DNA from: Mesorhizobium carmichaelinearum
Lineage (GTDB): Bacteria > Pseudomonadota > Alphaproteobacteria > Rhizobiales > Rhizobiaceae
Assembly (NCBI RefSeq): GCF_900199455.1
Contig: NZ_FZQR01000010.1
Span: 124,001 to 188,000 of the forward strand
Length of the DNA: 64,000 nt
Reading direction: 5' to 3'
Under the pieces are notes generated by a model. The model did no database searches, was not told the origin of the DNA, and was given only the letters and a program-made list of their open reading frames with translations. This document shows positions 1-11,415 of this stretch, piece by piece. Within the stretch, counting starts at the first letter, position 1, and the number at the start of each line of letters is the position of its first letter. Both the position numbers and the translations under genes were made by a program.

Positions 1-18
1 TGGCGGATTAGGAAAAAG

Positions 19-104
19 AGTGAGTAGTCAGTAGTCAGTAGGGAATTCTCTGTATTCCACTACTCACTACTCACTACTCACTACTCACTACTCACTACTC
101 ACTC
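19..104. repeat. Heptamer tandem repeat with inverted partner
   Basis: From about 59 to 104 the heptamer CTACTCA is repeated about six and a half times without interruption. A shorter reversed version (gagtgagtagtcagtagtcagtag) lies at 19-40, so the two blocks can pair into a long hairpin around a loop that contains GAATTC. It sits directly after the 3' end of the MltB-like gene on the minus strand and may act as its transcription end, but no T-run is present. Low-complexity arrays of this type change copy number by slippage. Confidence 0.8.
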
Positions 105-108
105 TCTA

Positions 109-1287
109 TCACAGCTTCCCCAACAGCTCCGGCGTCGGCCATCCGTCCACGGGCAGACCCAGCCGCATCTGCTCCTTGCGGATGGCTTCGCGGGTGTTGG
201 TGCCGAGAATGCCGTCGACCGTGCCGACGTCGTAGCCTCGGGCTTCGAGCTTGGTCTGCAGCGCCTTCATCTGCTCGTTGTTGAGACCTTGTTCCGGGTT
301 GCGCGGATCAAGCGGCGGCGCGCCAGCGAGCCGCGCAGCGAGGTTGGCCGCGGTCAGCGCATAGGTGAAGGACTGGTTCCATTCGAGATAGACGTCGAAA
401 TTGTCGTAGGTGAGGAAGGCCGGGCCCTTGCGACCCATGGGCAGCGCCAGGCCGGCCTTCAGGCCCTTGTCGACCAGCGGCGAGCCGTCGGGATTGGTGA
501 CGCCCCACTGCGCCCATTGCGTCAGCGGCAATTTGTTGGTGCGCCCGGTCTGGTCCCAGGGCATCTCGTCCGGCACGCGCACTTCCTGGATCCAGGGCTC
601 ATCGCGCTTCCAACCGCGCGACAGAACCTTGCTGGCCGTGGTCATGATCACATCGGGCACGCTGCCGCGCAGGTCGACCTTGCCGTCGCCATCGCCGTCG
701 ACGCCGTGTGTCAGATAATCGGAAGGCAGGATCTGCGTCTGGCCGATCTCGCCGGCCCAGGCGCCCTCGACGTCGGCCGGCAGCACGCCGCGATCGATCA
801 GCTCGAGAAGCGGCACCAGCTGCTGACGGAACAGCTGCGGGCGCCGGCAATCGTGGGACAAGGTCACCAGCGCGCTCAGCGTGTGGAAATCGCCCTGCAC
901 GGCGCCAAAATCGGTCTCCAGCGCCCAGAAGGCGGTGATGACCGGTGCCTGGACGCCGAACTGCTGGTCGGCGCGGGCGAAAATATCGGCGTATTTCTTC
1001 ATGTTCGCCGCGCCTTGCTTCAGCCGGTAGGCCGAGATCATGCGGTTGGAGAATTCGATGAAGGTCTGGGTGAAGACGCCCTGGGCGCGGTCGCGCGCCA
1101 GCGCCCGCTCGTCGAAGGTGGCATCCTCCAGCGCGTCGAGGCCGACCGCGCCGACACCGGCCGCCTTGGCTTCCGCCGCCACGCCCTGTTTCCAGGTTTC
1201 GAAGTCGCCGCCGCATTCCTGCGCCATCGCCGGCAAGGCCGTGGCGCACAGGAATAGCGCCGCGAGGGCTTGAGAACGCAGTCGCAT
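109..1287 (-). CDS. Lytic murein transglycosylase, MltB family, with C-terminal peptidoglycan-binding domain
   Basis: The protein has 392 residues. Residues 1-22 form a Sec signal peptide ending ALPAMAQ, so it is exported to the periplasm. The middle (about 25-310) is a MltB/SLT-2 type transglycosylase domain with the expected catalytic glutamate in FWALETDFG (E124). Residues about 335-392 match a PG_binding_1 domain (LQTKLEARGYDVGTVDG, then a short helix pair). Known members cleave the MurNAc-GlcNAc bond with formation of 1,6-anhydro-MurNAc. It has no lipobox, unlike E. coli MltB, so it is probably soluble. It runs in the same direction as the GH25 gene upstream but is separated from it by 239 bases with a repeat remnant. 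Confidence 0.93.
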   Translation of the reverse strand: MRLRSQALAALFLCATALPAMAQECGGDFETWKQGVAAEAKAAGVGAVGLDALEDATFDERALARDRAQGVFTQTFIEFSNRMISAYRLKQGAANMKKYADIFARADQQFGVQAPVITAFWALETDFGAVQGDFHTLSALVTLSHDCRRPQLFRQQLVPLLELIDRGVLPADVEGAWAGEIGQTQILPSDYLTHGVDGDGDGKVDLRGSVPDVIMTTASKVLSRGWKRDEPWIQEVRVPDEMPWDQTGRTNKLPLTQWAQWGVTNPDGSPLVDKGLKAGLALPMGRKGPAFLTYDNFDVYLEWNQSFTYALTAANLAARLAGAPPLDPRNPEQGLNNEQMKALQTKLEARGYDVGTVDGILGTNTREAIRKEQMRLGLPVDGWPTPELLGKL

Positions 1288-1408
1288 CAGCTTCCTTTCG
1301 AAACGAAGAGGGCATTGTCGTGCTTGGCTGGATGCCCAACGCCCTGAATTACCGGCGGTTGCACTCTTTACCGCTGGCTGTGTCGAAAAGCAGGCGGCAG
1401 GCCCGGTG

Positions 1409-1580
1409 TCAACGGTTCTTCTGCCGCAGTCCTTCGTTGAATGCCGTTCGCTGGCGTTGAACCCGGTTCAACGGGAGCTCTGCTGGGGCGATTTGATCCA
1501 GGGCGGTGCTGCCGTTGAACCCGACGTCAGCGGGTGTTCTGCCGCAGCCACTTGTTCCATGCAGCTTCGCTGCCGTTGAA
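1409..1580 (-). repeat. Three tandem copies of the GH25 gene 3' end, period 59 bp
   Basis: On the minus strand three blocks begin TTCAACG(G/C)CAGC and end CCG(C/T)TGA: 1580-1527 (the true end of the GH25 gene), 1519-1468 and 1461-1409. Their stop codons are exactly 59 bases apart. Block three repeats most of block one, including CTGCGGCAGAA, and with a single base restored it would encode a tail close to the real one (FNASE..AFNEGLRQKNR against FNGSEAAWNKWLRQNTR). Block two is conserved mainly at its ends. The blocks after the stop are non-coding leftovers of a terminal duplication. The palindrome GTTGAACC-C-GGTTCAAC at 1456-1472 is formed where blocks two and three meet. Confidence 0.7.
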
Positions 1581-2327
1581 GACGTTGATGTCGGACTTGC
1601 CGGTCATGCCGGGAACGATGCCGGTTCCGGTGTACTGCCAGAAGGTGAAGGGGTGGCTGCCATATTTCTCGCGCGGGTGGCCGGCGACGGAACGCAGCCA
1701 GTAGGGGTAGCCGCGGAAGGTCGACAGCTCGTTGTCGTCGAAGAAATCGACCGAGGTGTAGATGATCGGTTTCTTGCCGTAATGGCGCTCGACGATCTGG
1801 AGGAAGGTGGTCATCTCCGCGCGCACCGTGGCAGCGTCGGGACGCAGCCTGCAGGTCGGCGATTTCGGGTTCCATTCCATGTCGAGCACCGGCGGCATCG
1901 CCGAGCGGTCGACGGGAACATTCTGGATGAACCAGCGCGCCTGCTGGGCGGCCGGGGTGCAGAAATAGAAGAAATGATAGGCGGCGCGCGGAACGCCGGC
2001 GGCTTTCGTGTTCGCCCAATGCTCGTTGAAATATTCGTCGAAGCGGTCGCCGCCTTCGGTCGCCTTGATGAAGGCGAAGGAAATGCCGCTTGCCTTGGCC
2101 ATCGGCCAGTCGACCGAGGTTTGGTACTTGGAGACGTCGGTGCCATGAACGGCATAGTTCCACGGTGCGCCGCTGTCCCATTCATGCGGCTTAGAATCGG
2201 CGAAGCGCGGCGCGCGCACGGCCACCGTCGGGCTGCTCGACGAAGAGGGTGACAGCGGCGACAGATCGTCGACGGTCGAGCAGGCGGCAAGCAGCGTCAG
2301 CATGAAAAGAGCCGCAAGACGGCGCAT
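1527..2327 (-). CDS. Glycoside hydrolase family 25 lysozyme-like lipoprotein
   Basis: 266 residues from the ATG at 2327. I chose this start because it gives a lipoprotein signal (MRRLAALFMLTLLAACS, lipobox LLAAC); a longer reading upstream would destroy it. The GH25 fold begins at HGTDVSKYQ, with the catalytic-site pieces FIKATEGGD, AAYHFFYF, PVLDMEWN (Asp and Glu) and FWQYTGTG in the usual order. Members hydrolyse the beta-1,4 bond between MurNAc and GlcNAc. The product is expected to be anchored in the periplasm or outer membrane and to take part in wall turnover. Its 3' end is repeated twice more downstream. Upstream lies a dispersed palindromic repeat rather than an obvious promoter. Confidence 0.9.
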   Translation of the reverse strand: MRRLAALFMLTLLAACSTVDDLSPLSPSSSSSPTVAVRAPRFADSKPHEWDSGAPWNYAVHGTDVSKYQTSVDWPMAKASGISFAFIKATEGGDRFDEYFNEHWANTKAAGVPRAAYHFFYFCTPAAQQARWFIQNVPVDRSAMPPVLDMEWNPKSPTCRLRPDAATVRAEMTTFLQIVERHYGKKPIIYTSVDFFDDNELSTFRGYPYWLRSVAGHPREKYGSHPFTFWQYTGTGIVPGMTGKSDINVFNGSEAAWNKWLRQNTR

Positions 2328-2438
2328 CACAACTTCCAAGCCGGAATCAGCCGGTCGCTGATGGGTCTGTGAACTGATGGCCGGTCTGGCCCCCTCCGAA
2401 CGATCGCCCCACGCATCGTCCAGCATATCCTTTTTTTG

Positions 2439-2485
2439 TGCATGTCGTGGTCCCAAAACCGCTGCGCACTTTTGGGCGACATGCA
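2439..2485. repeat. Dispersed palindromic repeat, TGCATGTCG family, copy 1
   Basis: The element starts TGCATGTCG and ends CGACATGCA, with inner arms TCCCAAAACC and a CACTTTTGGG block. Related copies are at 36863-36909 and 55157-55206, the latter in the opposite orientation. It lies in the divergent gap between the GH25 gene and the serine hydrolase. Such small intergenic palindromes are common in rhizobial genomes; whether this one does anything is unknown. Confidence 0.8.
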
Positions 2486-2609
2486 TCCATGTGATCGCCG
2501 ATCATGGTTGATAATCCGTTGACGGCGCTCGACAAGTGCCCCGATTTTGCGGAAGCAATGGCGGCAATTCGATGACATAAGGGTCGGGCGAAAGCCTGGG
2601 AGGCAACGG

Positions 2610-3989
2610 ATGCGAGTGGTCGTCAAGATCGTCAAATGGCTGCTTGGCCTGATCGTGCTGGCGGTCGCCGCGCTGTTTGCCTGGCTTTACATCGCGCCGC
2701 CGGAATTGATCCGCGTCGGTTCCGGCTATTCGGCCAAGATCGTCTGCTCCAACGTCTTCATCGCCGGGCGCGACCCCAATGACGTGCTTGCCGTCGATGT
2801 GCAGGCGCCCGGTCACCCGCTGCTGCGGCTCATGCGGGTCTCGGTCGACAAGAACCGGGGGACGGTTTCGGCGGGCCTGCTTGGCTTCCTCGGCAAGAGC
2901 GAGGCGGTTTCCCGTGACGGGCTGGGCTGCGCCTCGGTTCCCGACGGCGATGTCGGCAAGGCACGGCGCACGGCAGTCCATGCCGAGCCCGCGGCAACCA
3001 GTCAGGACACGCTGTGGCCGGAAGGCGAACGCGTCGAGGCCTCTCAGGATCCGGTGATTGCCAAGCTGCTCGACGATGCGGCGCTGATCGGCACCGGCAT
3101 GCGCGCGGTGGTCGTGGTCAAGAACGGCCGTGTCGTCGCCGAACGCTATGGCGACGGCTTTTCCGCCAAGACGCCGCTGCTCGGCTGGTCGATGACCAAG
3201 ACGGTGAACGCCGCCATCATCGGCACGCTGGTCAAGGACGGCAAGATGGCCATCGACAACAAGGGCCTGTTCGTTCCCTGGAAGGCCGATGGCCGCGGCG
3301 CGATCAGCCTTGCCGACATGATGGCGATGTCGAGCGGGCTGGAATTCAACGAGGATTATGGCGACGTCGCCGATGTGACGCGCATGCTCTATCTCGAACC
3401 CGACATGGCGGGCTTTGCCGAATCAAAGCCACTGGCGGGCGAGGTCGGCAAGGTGTTTTCCTATTCGAGCGGCACGGCGGTGATGCTGTCGCGGCTGTGG
3501 CAGGACGCGATCGGCGACAAGGCCAAGGCGCTGACATGGCCGCGCACGGCGCTGTTCGAGCCGCTCGGCATGCACAGCGCGGTGCTCGAAACCGACGAGC
3601 AGGGCACGTTCGTCGGCTCGTCCTATCTCTACGCCACCGCGCATGACTGGGCGCGCTTCGGCCAGTTCCTGCTGCAAAGCGGGGTGTGGAACGGCAACCA
3701 GGTGCTGCCGGCCGGCTTCGTCGACTGGATGCGCGAGCCGGCGCCGGCTTCGAAAGTCTACAGCAAGGGCCAGCTGTGGATCGAGGCACCGGGCGATGAG
3801 GAGAACCCTGGCGCCGGCGTCGCGGCCGGCCTGCCCAAGGACACGTACTGGATGGAAGGGCATGACGGACAGACGGTCGCCATCATTCCCTCGGAGCAGT
3901 TGGTGGTGGTGCGGCTGGGGCTGACGCCTGCCAAGCTCGGCTATCGCCCGCAGACGATGGTGGGCGCGCTGGTGAAGGCGCTGCATTAG
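2610..3989 (+). CDS. Serine hydrolase of the beta-lactamase class C / esterase family
   Basis: 459 residues from the ATG at 2610, which follows a good ribosome site (GGGAGG at 2598); an in-frame upstream start lacks one. A single N-terminal membrane helix (about residues 8-25, LLGLIVLAVAALFAWLY) suggests an anchored periplasmic enzyme. The active-site serine is in WSMTK (S194, the SxxK motif); YSSG is the likely YxN equivalent, and EGHDGQTVAI carries the HxG-like third motif. These features fit the Pfam Beta-lactamase family (PF00144), which includes esterases, D-aminopeptidases and penicillin-binding proteins. The substrate cannot be read from the sequence. It is convergent with the higBA pair. 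Confidence 0.85.
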   Translation: MRVVVKIVKWLLGLIVLAVAALFAWLYIAPPELIRVGSGYSAKIVCSNVFIAGRDPNDVLAVDVQAPGHPLLRLMRVSVDKNRGTVSAGLLGFLGKSEAVSRDGLGCASVPDGDVGKARRTAVHAEPAATSQDTLWPEGERVEASQDPVIAKLLDDAALIGTGMRAVVVVKNGRVVAERYGDGFSAKTPLLGWSMTKTVNAAIIGTLVKDGKMAIDNKGLFVPWKADGRGAISLADMMAMSSGLEFNEDYGDVADVTRMLYLEPDMAGFAESKPLAGEVGKVFSYSSGTAVMLSRLWQDAIGDKAKALTWPRTALFEPLGMHSAVLETDEQGTFVGSSYLYATAHDWARFGQFLLQSGVWNGNQVLPAGFVDWMREPAPASKVYSKGQLWIEAPGDEENPGAGVAAGLPKDTYWMEGHDGQTVAIIPSEQLVVVRLGLTPAKLGYRPQTMVGALVKALH

Positions 3990-4002
3990 CCTTGCAAATT
4001 GT

Positions 4003-4311
4003 CTATGCGGCTGTCGGCAGAGGCCTAGCGCGGTCAACACGCGCCCGTTCGTCGGGCGAATTCATAACGGCCCAAAGATCGCTTCGGCGTTGGACGTTCA
4101 GCCAGAAGTCGGGACTGTTGCCAAACACCCGCGCCAGAATGAGCGCGGTTGCCGCCGTCACGTTGCGGCGGTCGTTGCACAATTCGTTCACATGCTTGCG
4201 CTGAACACCCATCGCCTCGGCTAAAGCCGCCTGCGTCAAGCCGAGCGGCTGCATGAATTCTTCCGTGAGAATCTCGCCAACCGTTGCCGGCTTGCGTGCG
4301 GTCATCAACAT
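4003..4311 (-). CDS. higA: HigA-type antitoxin (HTH, XRE family)
   Basis: 102 residues. The helix-turn-helix is clear at LGLTQAALAEAMGVQRKHVNELCNDR, typical of HigA/VapI-like antitoxins (opening with the family phrase PATVGEILTEEFMQPLG). It neutralises the HigB toxin by binding it and usually represses their shared promoter. I chose the first ATG because GAGG sits six bases upstream, inside the end of higB; an ATG two codons further in is also possible. The gene lies eight bases after higB, toxin first, the order normal for HigBA systems and opposite to most toxin-antitoxin pairs. Confidence 0.9.
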   Translation of the reverse strand: MLMTARKPATVGEILTEEFMQPLGLTQAALAEAMGVQRKHVNELCNDRRNVTAATALILARVFGNSPDFWLNVQRRSDLWAVMNSPDERARVDRARPLPTAA

Positions 4312-4319
4312 GTCTCACC

Positions 4320-4616
4320 TCACTTGTAACTGTGGTCGTCGAGATAGATATCCGACGCCTCACCGCGACCGCCGTCCCAGTGGAAGACCAGCCGCCATTG
4401 TTTGTTGACGCGGATCGAATGGAAGCCTTCCAGATTGCCGCGCAACTTCTCGAAATGGTTGCTGGGCGGCACGCGCAAATCCAGATCGGTCACAGCGTCG
4501 TCAACCATCTGGAGCTTGCGGAACAAGCGGCGTTCGAGATCGGACGGGATGTTGCGGGAGCGGGTGTCGTCTACAAAGAAAGCCCGGAGCCATCCGTCTC
4601 TAAAGCCAACGATCAT
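4320..4616 (-). CDS. higB: HigB-type toxin (RelE/ParE superfamily mRNA interferase)
   Basis: 98 residues starting MIVGFRDG, the usual HigB opening; the longer reading from 4667 adds 17 residues with no family match. Diagnostic stretches are LERRLFRKLQMVDDA, DLRVPPSNHFEKLRG and the C-terminal core SIRVNKQWRLVFHW, with the arginine and terminal region used for ribosome-dependent mRNA cleavage in studied HigB proteins. The reading frame is intact, so the toxin is probably functional. The 129 bases upstream (4617-4745) hold its promoter; no operator could be recognised by eye. Confidence 0.9.
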   Translation of the reverse strand: MIVGFRDGWLRAFFVDDTRSRNIPSDLERRLFRKLQMVDDAVTDLDLRVPPSNHFEKLRGNLEGFHSIRVNKQWRLVFHWDGGRGEASDIYLDDHSYK

Positions 4617-4745
4617 TGCATACTTCCAGCGTGGAGCTAATGTACCACTCCGTGGGGCATGTGGCAATGTGCCAACAGTTTATGCACCTCATGGAGGGTG
4701 GGAGAAGCAGGCCTTCAGATTGCAACTCAGAACATTGCTATCAGA

Positions 4746-5429
4746 TCAGCTAGCGATCTTGATCACCGCCAGCCAGGCATAGCCGCGATAAAGCGTGCGG
4801 AAACGGAAGGTTGCGCCGGTTCGCCGAGATTCCGATTCCAGGACTTCGCGCAGCGATTCACGCGGCGAGACGTGGAATTTTTTCAGCCAGCCGCGCAGCA
4901 AGGTCCGGAACCAGCCCGGCAGGCCTTCCTGCTGGCCGAAATCGACGACATGCAGCGAGCCGTTGGGGGTGAGTGCCGCCAGTGCCGCCGACACCGTCTT
5001 TTCCCATCCCGGGATCATCGACAGCGAATAGGAGACGAAGACGCGGTCGAAGCGCTCGATGCCGTAAAGGGCTGCGGCATCGAAATCGGTGGCATCGCCT
5101 CGTGCCAGCGTGACGCGGCTGGACAGGCCTTCGCGGTCGATCGCCTTGACCGCTGTCTCCAGCATCTCGGCCGAGATATCGAGGCCGAAGAAGCGGGCGT
5201 CGGGGTAGCGGCGCGCGGCCAGGATGATGTTGCGGCCGGTGCCGCAGCCGAGTTCCAGCACGGTGCCGGCCTGCGGAACCTCCAGCCCATCGATCAGCCG
5301 ATCGCGGCCGAGCAGATAGTATTTGCGAGTCAGGTCGTAGATGTGGCGCTGCCAGCGGTAGACGCCGTCCATCAGTTCGGCATGGTTGGCTTTGAATTCG
5401 GGGCTGGCCGGCAGCTCAGTCGTGCTCAT
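4746..5429 (-). CDS. btaB: BtaB-like S-adenosylmethionine N-methyltransferase (betaine lipid synthesis)
   Basis: 227 residues. The class I methyltransferase signature VLELGCGTGRN (motif I) is followed by FFGLDIS (motif II), ARGDATDFD and SYSLSMIPGWE. Its start ATG overlaps the stop of the upstream gene by four bases (ATGA), and that gene is btaA, so the function follows from context: BtaB methylates diacylglyceryl-homoserine three times to give DGTS. DGTS replaces phosphatidylcholine-type lipids when phosphate is short. It acts at the inner face of the cytoplasmic membrane. Expression should follow the Pho box before btaA. Confidence 0.92.
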   Translation of the reverse strand: MSTTELPASPEFKANHAELMDGVYRWQRHIYDLTRKYYLLGRDRLIDGLEVPQAGTVLELGCGTGRNIILAARRYPDARFFGLDISAEMLETAVKAIDREGLSSRVTLARGDATDFDAAALYGIERFDRVFVSYSLSMIPGWEKTVSAALAALTPNGSLHVVDFGQQEGLPGWFRTLLRGWLKKFHVSPRESLREVLESESRRTGATFRFRTLYRGYAWLAVIKIAS

Positions 5430-6673
5430 GCGGCGCGTTTCACATAGAGATGGAAGCCGCCATAGATGGCGGAACGGTCGCGAGCCGAGAATTCGCGCGA
5501 CGCCTCGTCCTGATAATCCCACTGGTCGAGCAGCGAGGTCGAGACGCGGCCCGGCAGCAGGCTGGGCTCGGCTGCGGTGCGGAAGATGACGCGGGCGCCA
5601 GCCGAGGCGGTGCGGCTGATTTCCGACCACAGCGCATTGAGCTGGTCATCGGTCATCCAGTCCTGCGCGTCGAGCAGGATGAAGCGGTCGACGGTGCCCG
5701 CATCCTTGCCGGCCAGGAACTCGATCAGATTGGCATGGTGGATGGCGACGCGGTCAATATTGCCGCGGATAGTGTCGTAGTTCTGCTTCTCCAGATAGGC
5801 AGGCAGGGCGGCTTCGCCGGGCTCGGGATAGCGGCGGGCGAAGGCCTGCCAGGCGAAGTAGTTGTTTTGCAGGGGAAAATCGCAGGCGAGCTTTTCCAGC
5901 CGGGCCTTCAGCACGCTGGCCATTGTGCCGTCGCCGGAGGTGATCAGCGAATCATACTGCGCCGGCGGAATGCCGAGGCCGAAGAGCGAAGCTTTGCGCG
6001 ACGTTGCCCATTTCAAAAGCTTCTTGTCGAAGACCGGCGCCAGCTCCTCGTTGAAGAAACGGCGCTGTTCGCCGATATTCCTGGCTTCCATCATGTGGGC
6101 CGGGTTGACGCCGAAGAATTTGGCTGTGCGATGGCCCATGGCGATGAACAGGCCGAGCAGGCCGGTCTGGTAGAAATTGCGGTCGAAGACGGCAATGCGC
6201 CGGCGGCCGCGCCAGCTGCGGTGTTCCCAATAGTGGCGGCTGACCGGATCGAGATGCGGCGCGATGAAACGGTCATAGGCTTGCGAATTGTGGCTGGTGT
6301 CGGCGGCGCCGAAGAAGCGGAACAGGTCGCCCTGCGAGGGCAGGCGGCGCACCGCCTCAAGCTTCATGCGGTTCAGCGCGACATGGGCAGTGTTGAGGTC
6401 GACGGCGTCGACCCTTGCCGGCGAACGGGTGAGGTAGGCCAGGATGTTGCAGCCGCCGGAAGCGATGGTGACGACGCGGTGGCCCTGGCCGAGCTGCATG
6501 GCCTCCATGTCGACATCGGGGTCTTCCCATATCTGCGGATAGACGAGGCCGGAAAACAGGAAGGCGAACAGCCGCTCGGAGATGCCGGCTTTGGAAAGCG
6601 CGCGGTTCTGGTAGACGGCCTTTCCAACTTCCTTGCCGCGGCGAAAAACCAGATCCGAGGAGACGTCCGTCAT
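5426..6673 (-). CDS. btaA: BtaA: S-adenosylmethionine:diacylglycerol 3-amino-3-carboxypropyltransferase
   Basis: 415 residues from the ATG at 6673, read as MTDVSSDLVFRRGKEVGKAV. It belongs to the DUF3419 family, recognisable from LVYPQIWEDPDVDMEAMQLG and the SAM-binding stretch VVTIASGGCNILAYL with AVDLNTAHVALNR. BtaA moves the aminocarboxypropyl group of SAM to diacylglycerol, forming the homoserine ether that BtaB methylates. A longer in-frame start at 6775 would run through the Pho box and is unlikely. The 4-base overlap with btaB indicates translational coupling. Confidence 0.94.
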   Translation of the reverse strand: MTDVSSDLVFRRGKEVGKAVYQNRALSKAGISERLFAFLFSGLVYPQIWEDPDVDMEAMQLGQGHRVVTIASGGCNILAYLTRSPARVDAVDLNTAHVALNRMKLEAVRRLPSQGDLFRFFGAADTSHNSQAYDRFIAPHLDPVSRHYWEHRSWRGRRRIAVFDRNFYQTGLLGLFIAMGHRTAKFFGVNPAHMMEARNIGEQRRFFNEELAPVFDKKLLKWATSRKASLFGLGIPPAQYDSLITSGDGTMASVLKARLEKLACDFPLQNNYFAWQAFARRYPEPGEAALPAYLEKQNYDTIRGNIDRVAIHHANLIEFLAGKDAGTVDRFILLDAQDWMTDDQLNALWSEISRTASAGARVIFRTAAEPSLLPGRVSTSLLDQWDYQDEASREFSARDRSAIYGGFHLYVKRAA

Positions 6674-6722
6674 GACAAAGTGATTCCCCATTTGCTTTGG
6701 CGCAAGCGGGTAGCGCAGCGTC

Positions 6723-6740
6723 ATGACAGGCCGGTGACAG
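6723..6740 (-). promoter_or_regulatory. Pho box (PhoB binding site) upstream of btaA
   Basis: Read on the minus strand the sequence is CTGTCAC-CGGC-CTGTCAT: two seven-base half-sites with the exact four-base spacing of the PhoB consensus, 13 of 14 half-site bases matching. It lies 50 bases before the btaA start, at the distance where it would replace a -35 element. Betaine-lipid genes are known PhoB targets in Sinorhizobium meliloti, so phosphate-starvation control of btaAB is well supported. Confidence 0.9.
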
Positions 6741-6784
6741 CCTGTTGACGCCTCCTTTACGTGAGGCAGCCACAAACGCGCCCG

Positions 6785-6979
6785 TTACGGCGAGCCAACT
6801 GCGCGCGCGTCATCCTCTCCAAGCGTAAAGCCCCATTGATACGGCGTGAGGCCGACTGGCACCTTGTTGTAGGATGGCACTGACGGGACGACGCCGGGCC
6901 TGAGTGACTGGTAGCCGTCAACATAGCCGTCGTTGAAGGTCTTGCCCGGATAGGCGGGAATGTTCTTCACGATGGCCAT
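6785..6979 (-). CDS. Small hypothetical protein, 64 residues
   Basis: A short reading frame (MAIVKNIPAYPGKTFNDGYV at the start) placed 13 bases after the oxoprolinase stop and on the same strand, so probably carried on its transcript. A purine-rich site (GAGGGA) precedes it. The composition is polar with several Gly, Tyr and Pro (YVDGYQSLRPG, YNKVPVGLTPYQWGF), with no signal peptide or membrane segment. I do not recognise a family. Its position between a real stop codon and the Pho box and its protein-like composition make it a credible gene. Confidence 0.55.
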   Translation of the reverse strand: MAIVKNIPAYPGKTFNDGYVDGYQSLRPGVVPSVPSYNKVPVGLTPYQWGFTLGEDDARAVGSP

Positions 6980-6992
6980 GGCGGCTTATCCC

Positions 6993-10865
<3,873 letters not shown>

Positions 10866-11045
10866 GGCTTTAGTCTCCGGCAATTTCGTTTCCAGCTTTC
10901 GTTGTTAATGCGTCAAATCGCCGGCAGCAACGCATCCCGTTGATGTTACACGCGGAAACGCAACGTTACGAAACTCATGGCCGCGTGGTGCATTGTTTCT
11001 CCGAGCGCTCACCGTAATTTGAGCGTGTATTGAAGGAGAGATATT

Positions 11046-11255
11046 ATGAAAAAGCTCATTCTAGCTTCTGTGTCCGTCCTTGCCCTGCTGGGCGTCGCAG
11101 CCTGCAGCGACAGCGGCAAGGGCACAGACACCACCACCACGCAGAGCACCAATCCGCCGGCCGCGGAGCCGATGAAGCCTGCGGCCCCTGCCGACAATTC
11201 GACCAAGCCTGCCGAGCCGGCTCCGGCAACGCCTGCTCCTGCGCCCGCGCAGTAG
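11046..11255 (+). CDS. Small proline/alanine-rich lipoprotein
   Basis: 69 residues. A clear lipoprotein signal (MKKLILASVSVLALLGVAAC, with the lipid-carrying cysteine at 20) is followed by a low-complexity tail rich in Pro, Ala, Thr and Lys (PAAPADNSTKPAEPAPATPA). Such tails are flexible and often reach into the peptidoglycan. A strong ribosome site (GAAGGAGAG) stands eight bases before the ATG and a good terminator follows, so this is a single-gene unit. No enzymatic domain is visible and the role is unknown. Confidence 0.8.
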   Translation: MKKLILASVSVLALLGVAACSDSGKGTDTTTTQSTNPPAAEPMKPAAPADNSTKPAEPAPATPAPAPAQ

Positions 11256-11288
11256 TTTGTAAAGCAGTAGAAGTGTCTTGGGAGGAAG

Positions 11289-11311
11289 GGCCGGCGTTTC
11301 GCCGGCCTTTT
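11289..11311 (+). terminator. Rho-independent terminator after the small lipoprotein gene
   Basis: Perfect eight-base stem GGCCGGCG-TTT-CGCCGGCC followed directly by TTTT. Confidence 0.9.
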
Positions 11312-11415
11312 CTTGCAAGACGGCTGTCTGGGCCGCAAGGTGCCTCTCGTTCACCGACCTGACAGCGGCCGTTATTGCTTGATAGCGGGGACCGGTTGGC
11401 TCTATGAAGCGGGCC

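Noticed and set aside
59..104. CRISPR-like array
   Set aside because: Units are seven bases with no spacers; it is a simple tandem repeat.
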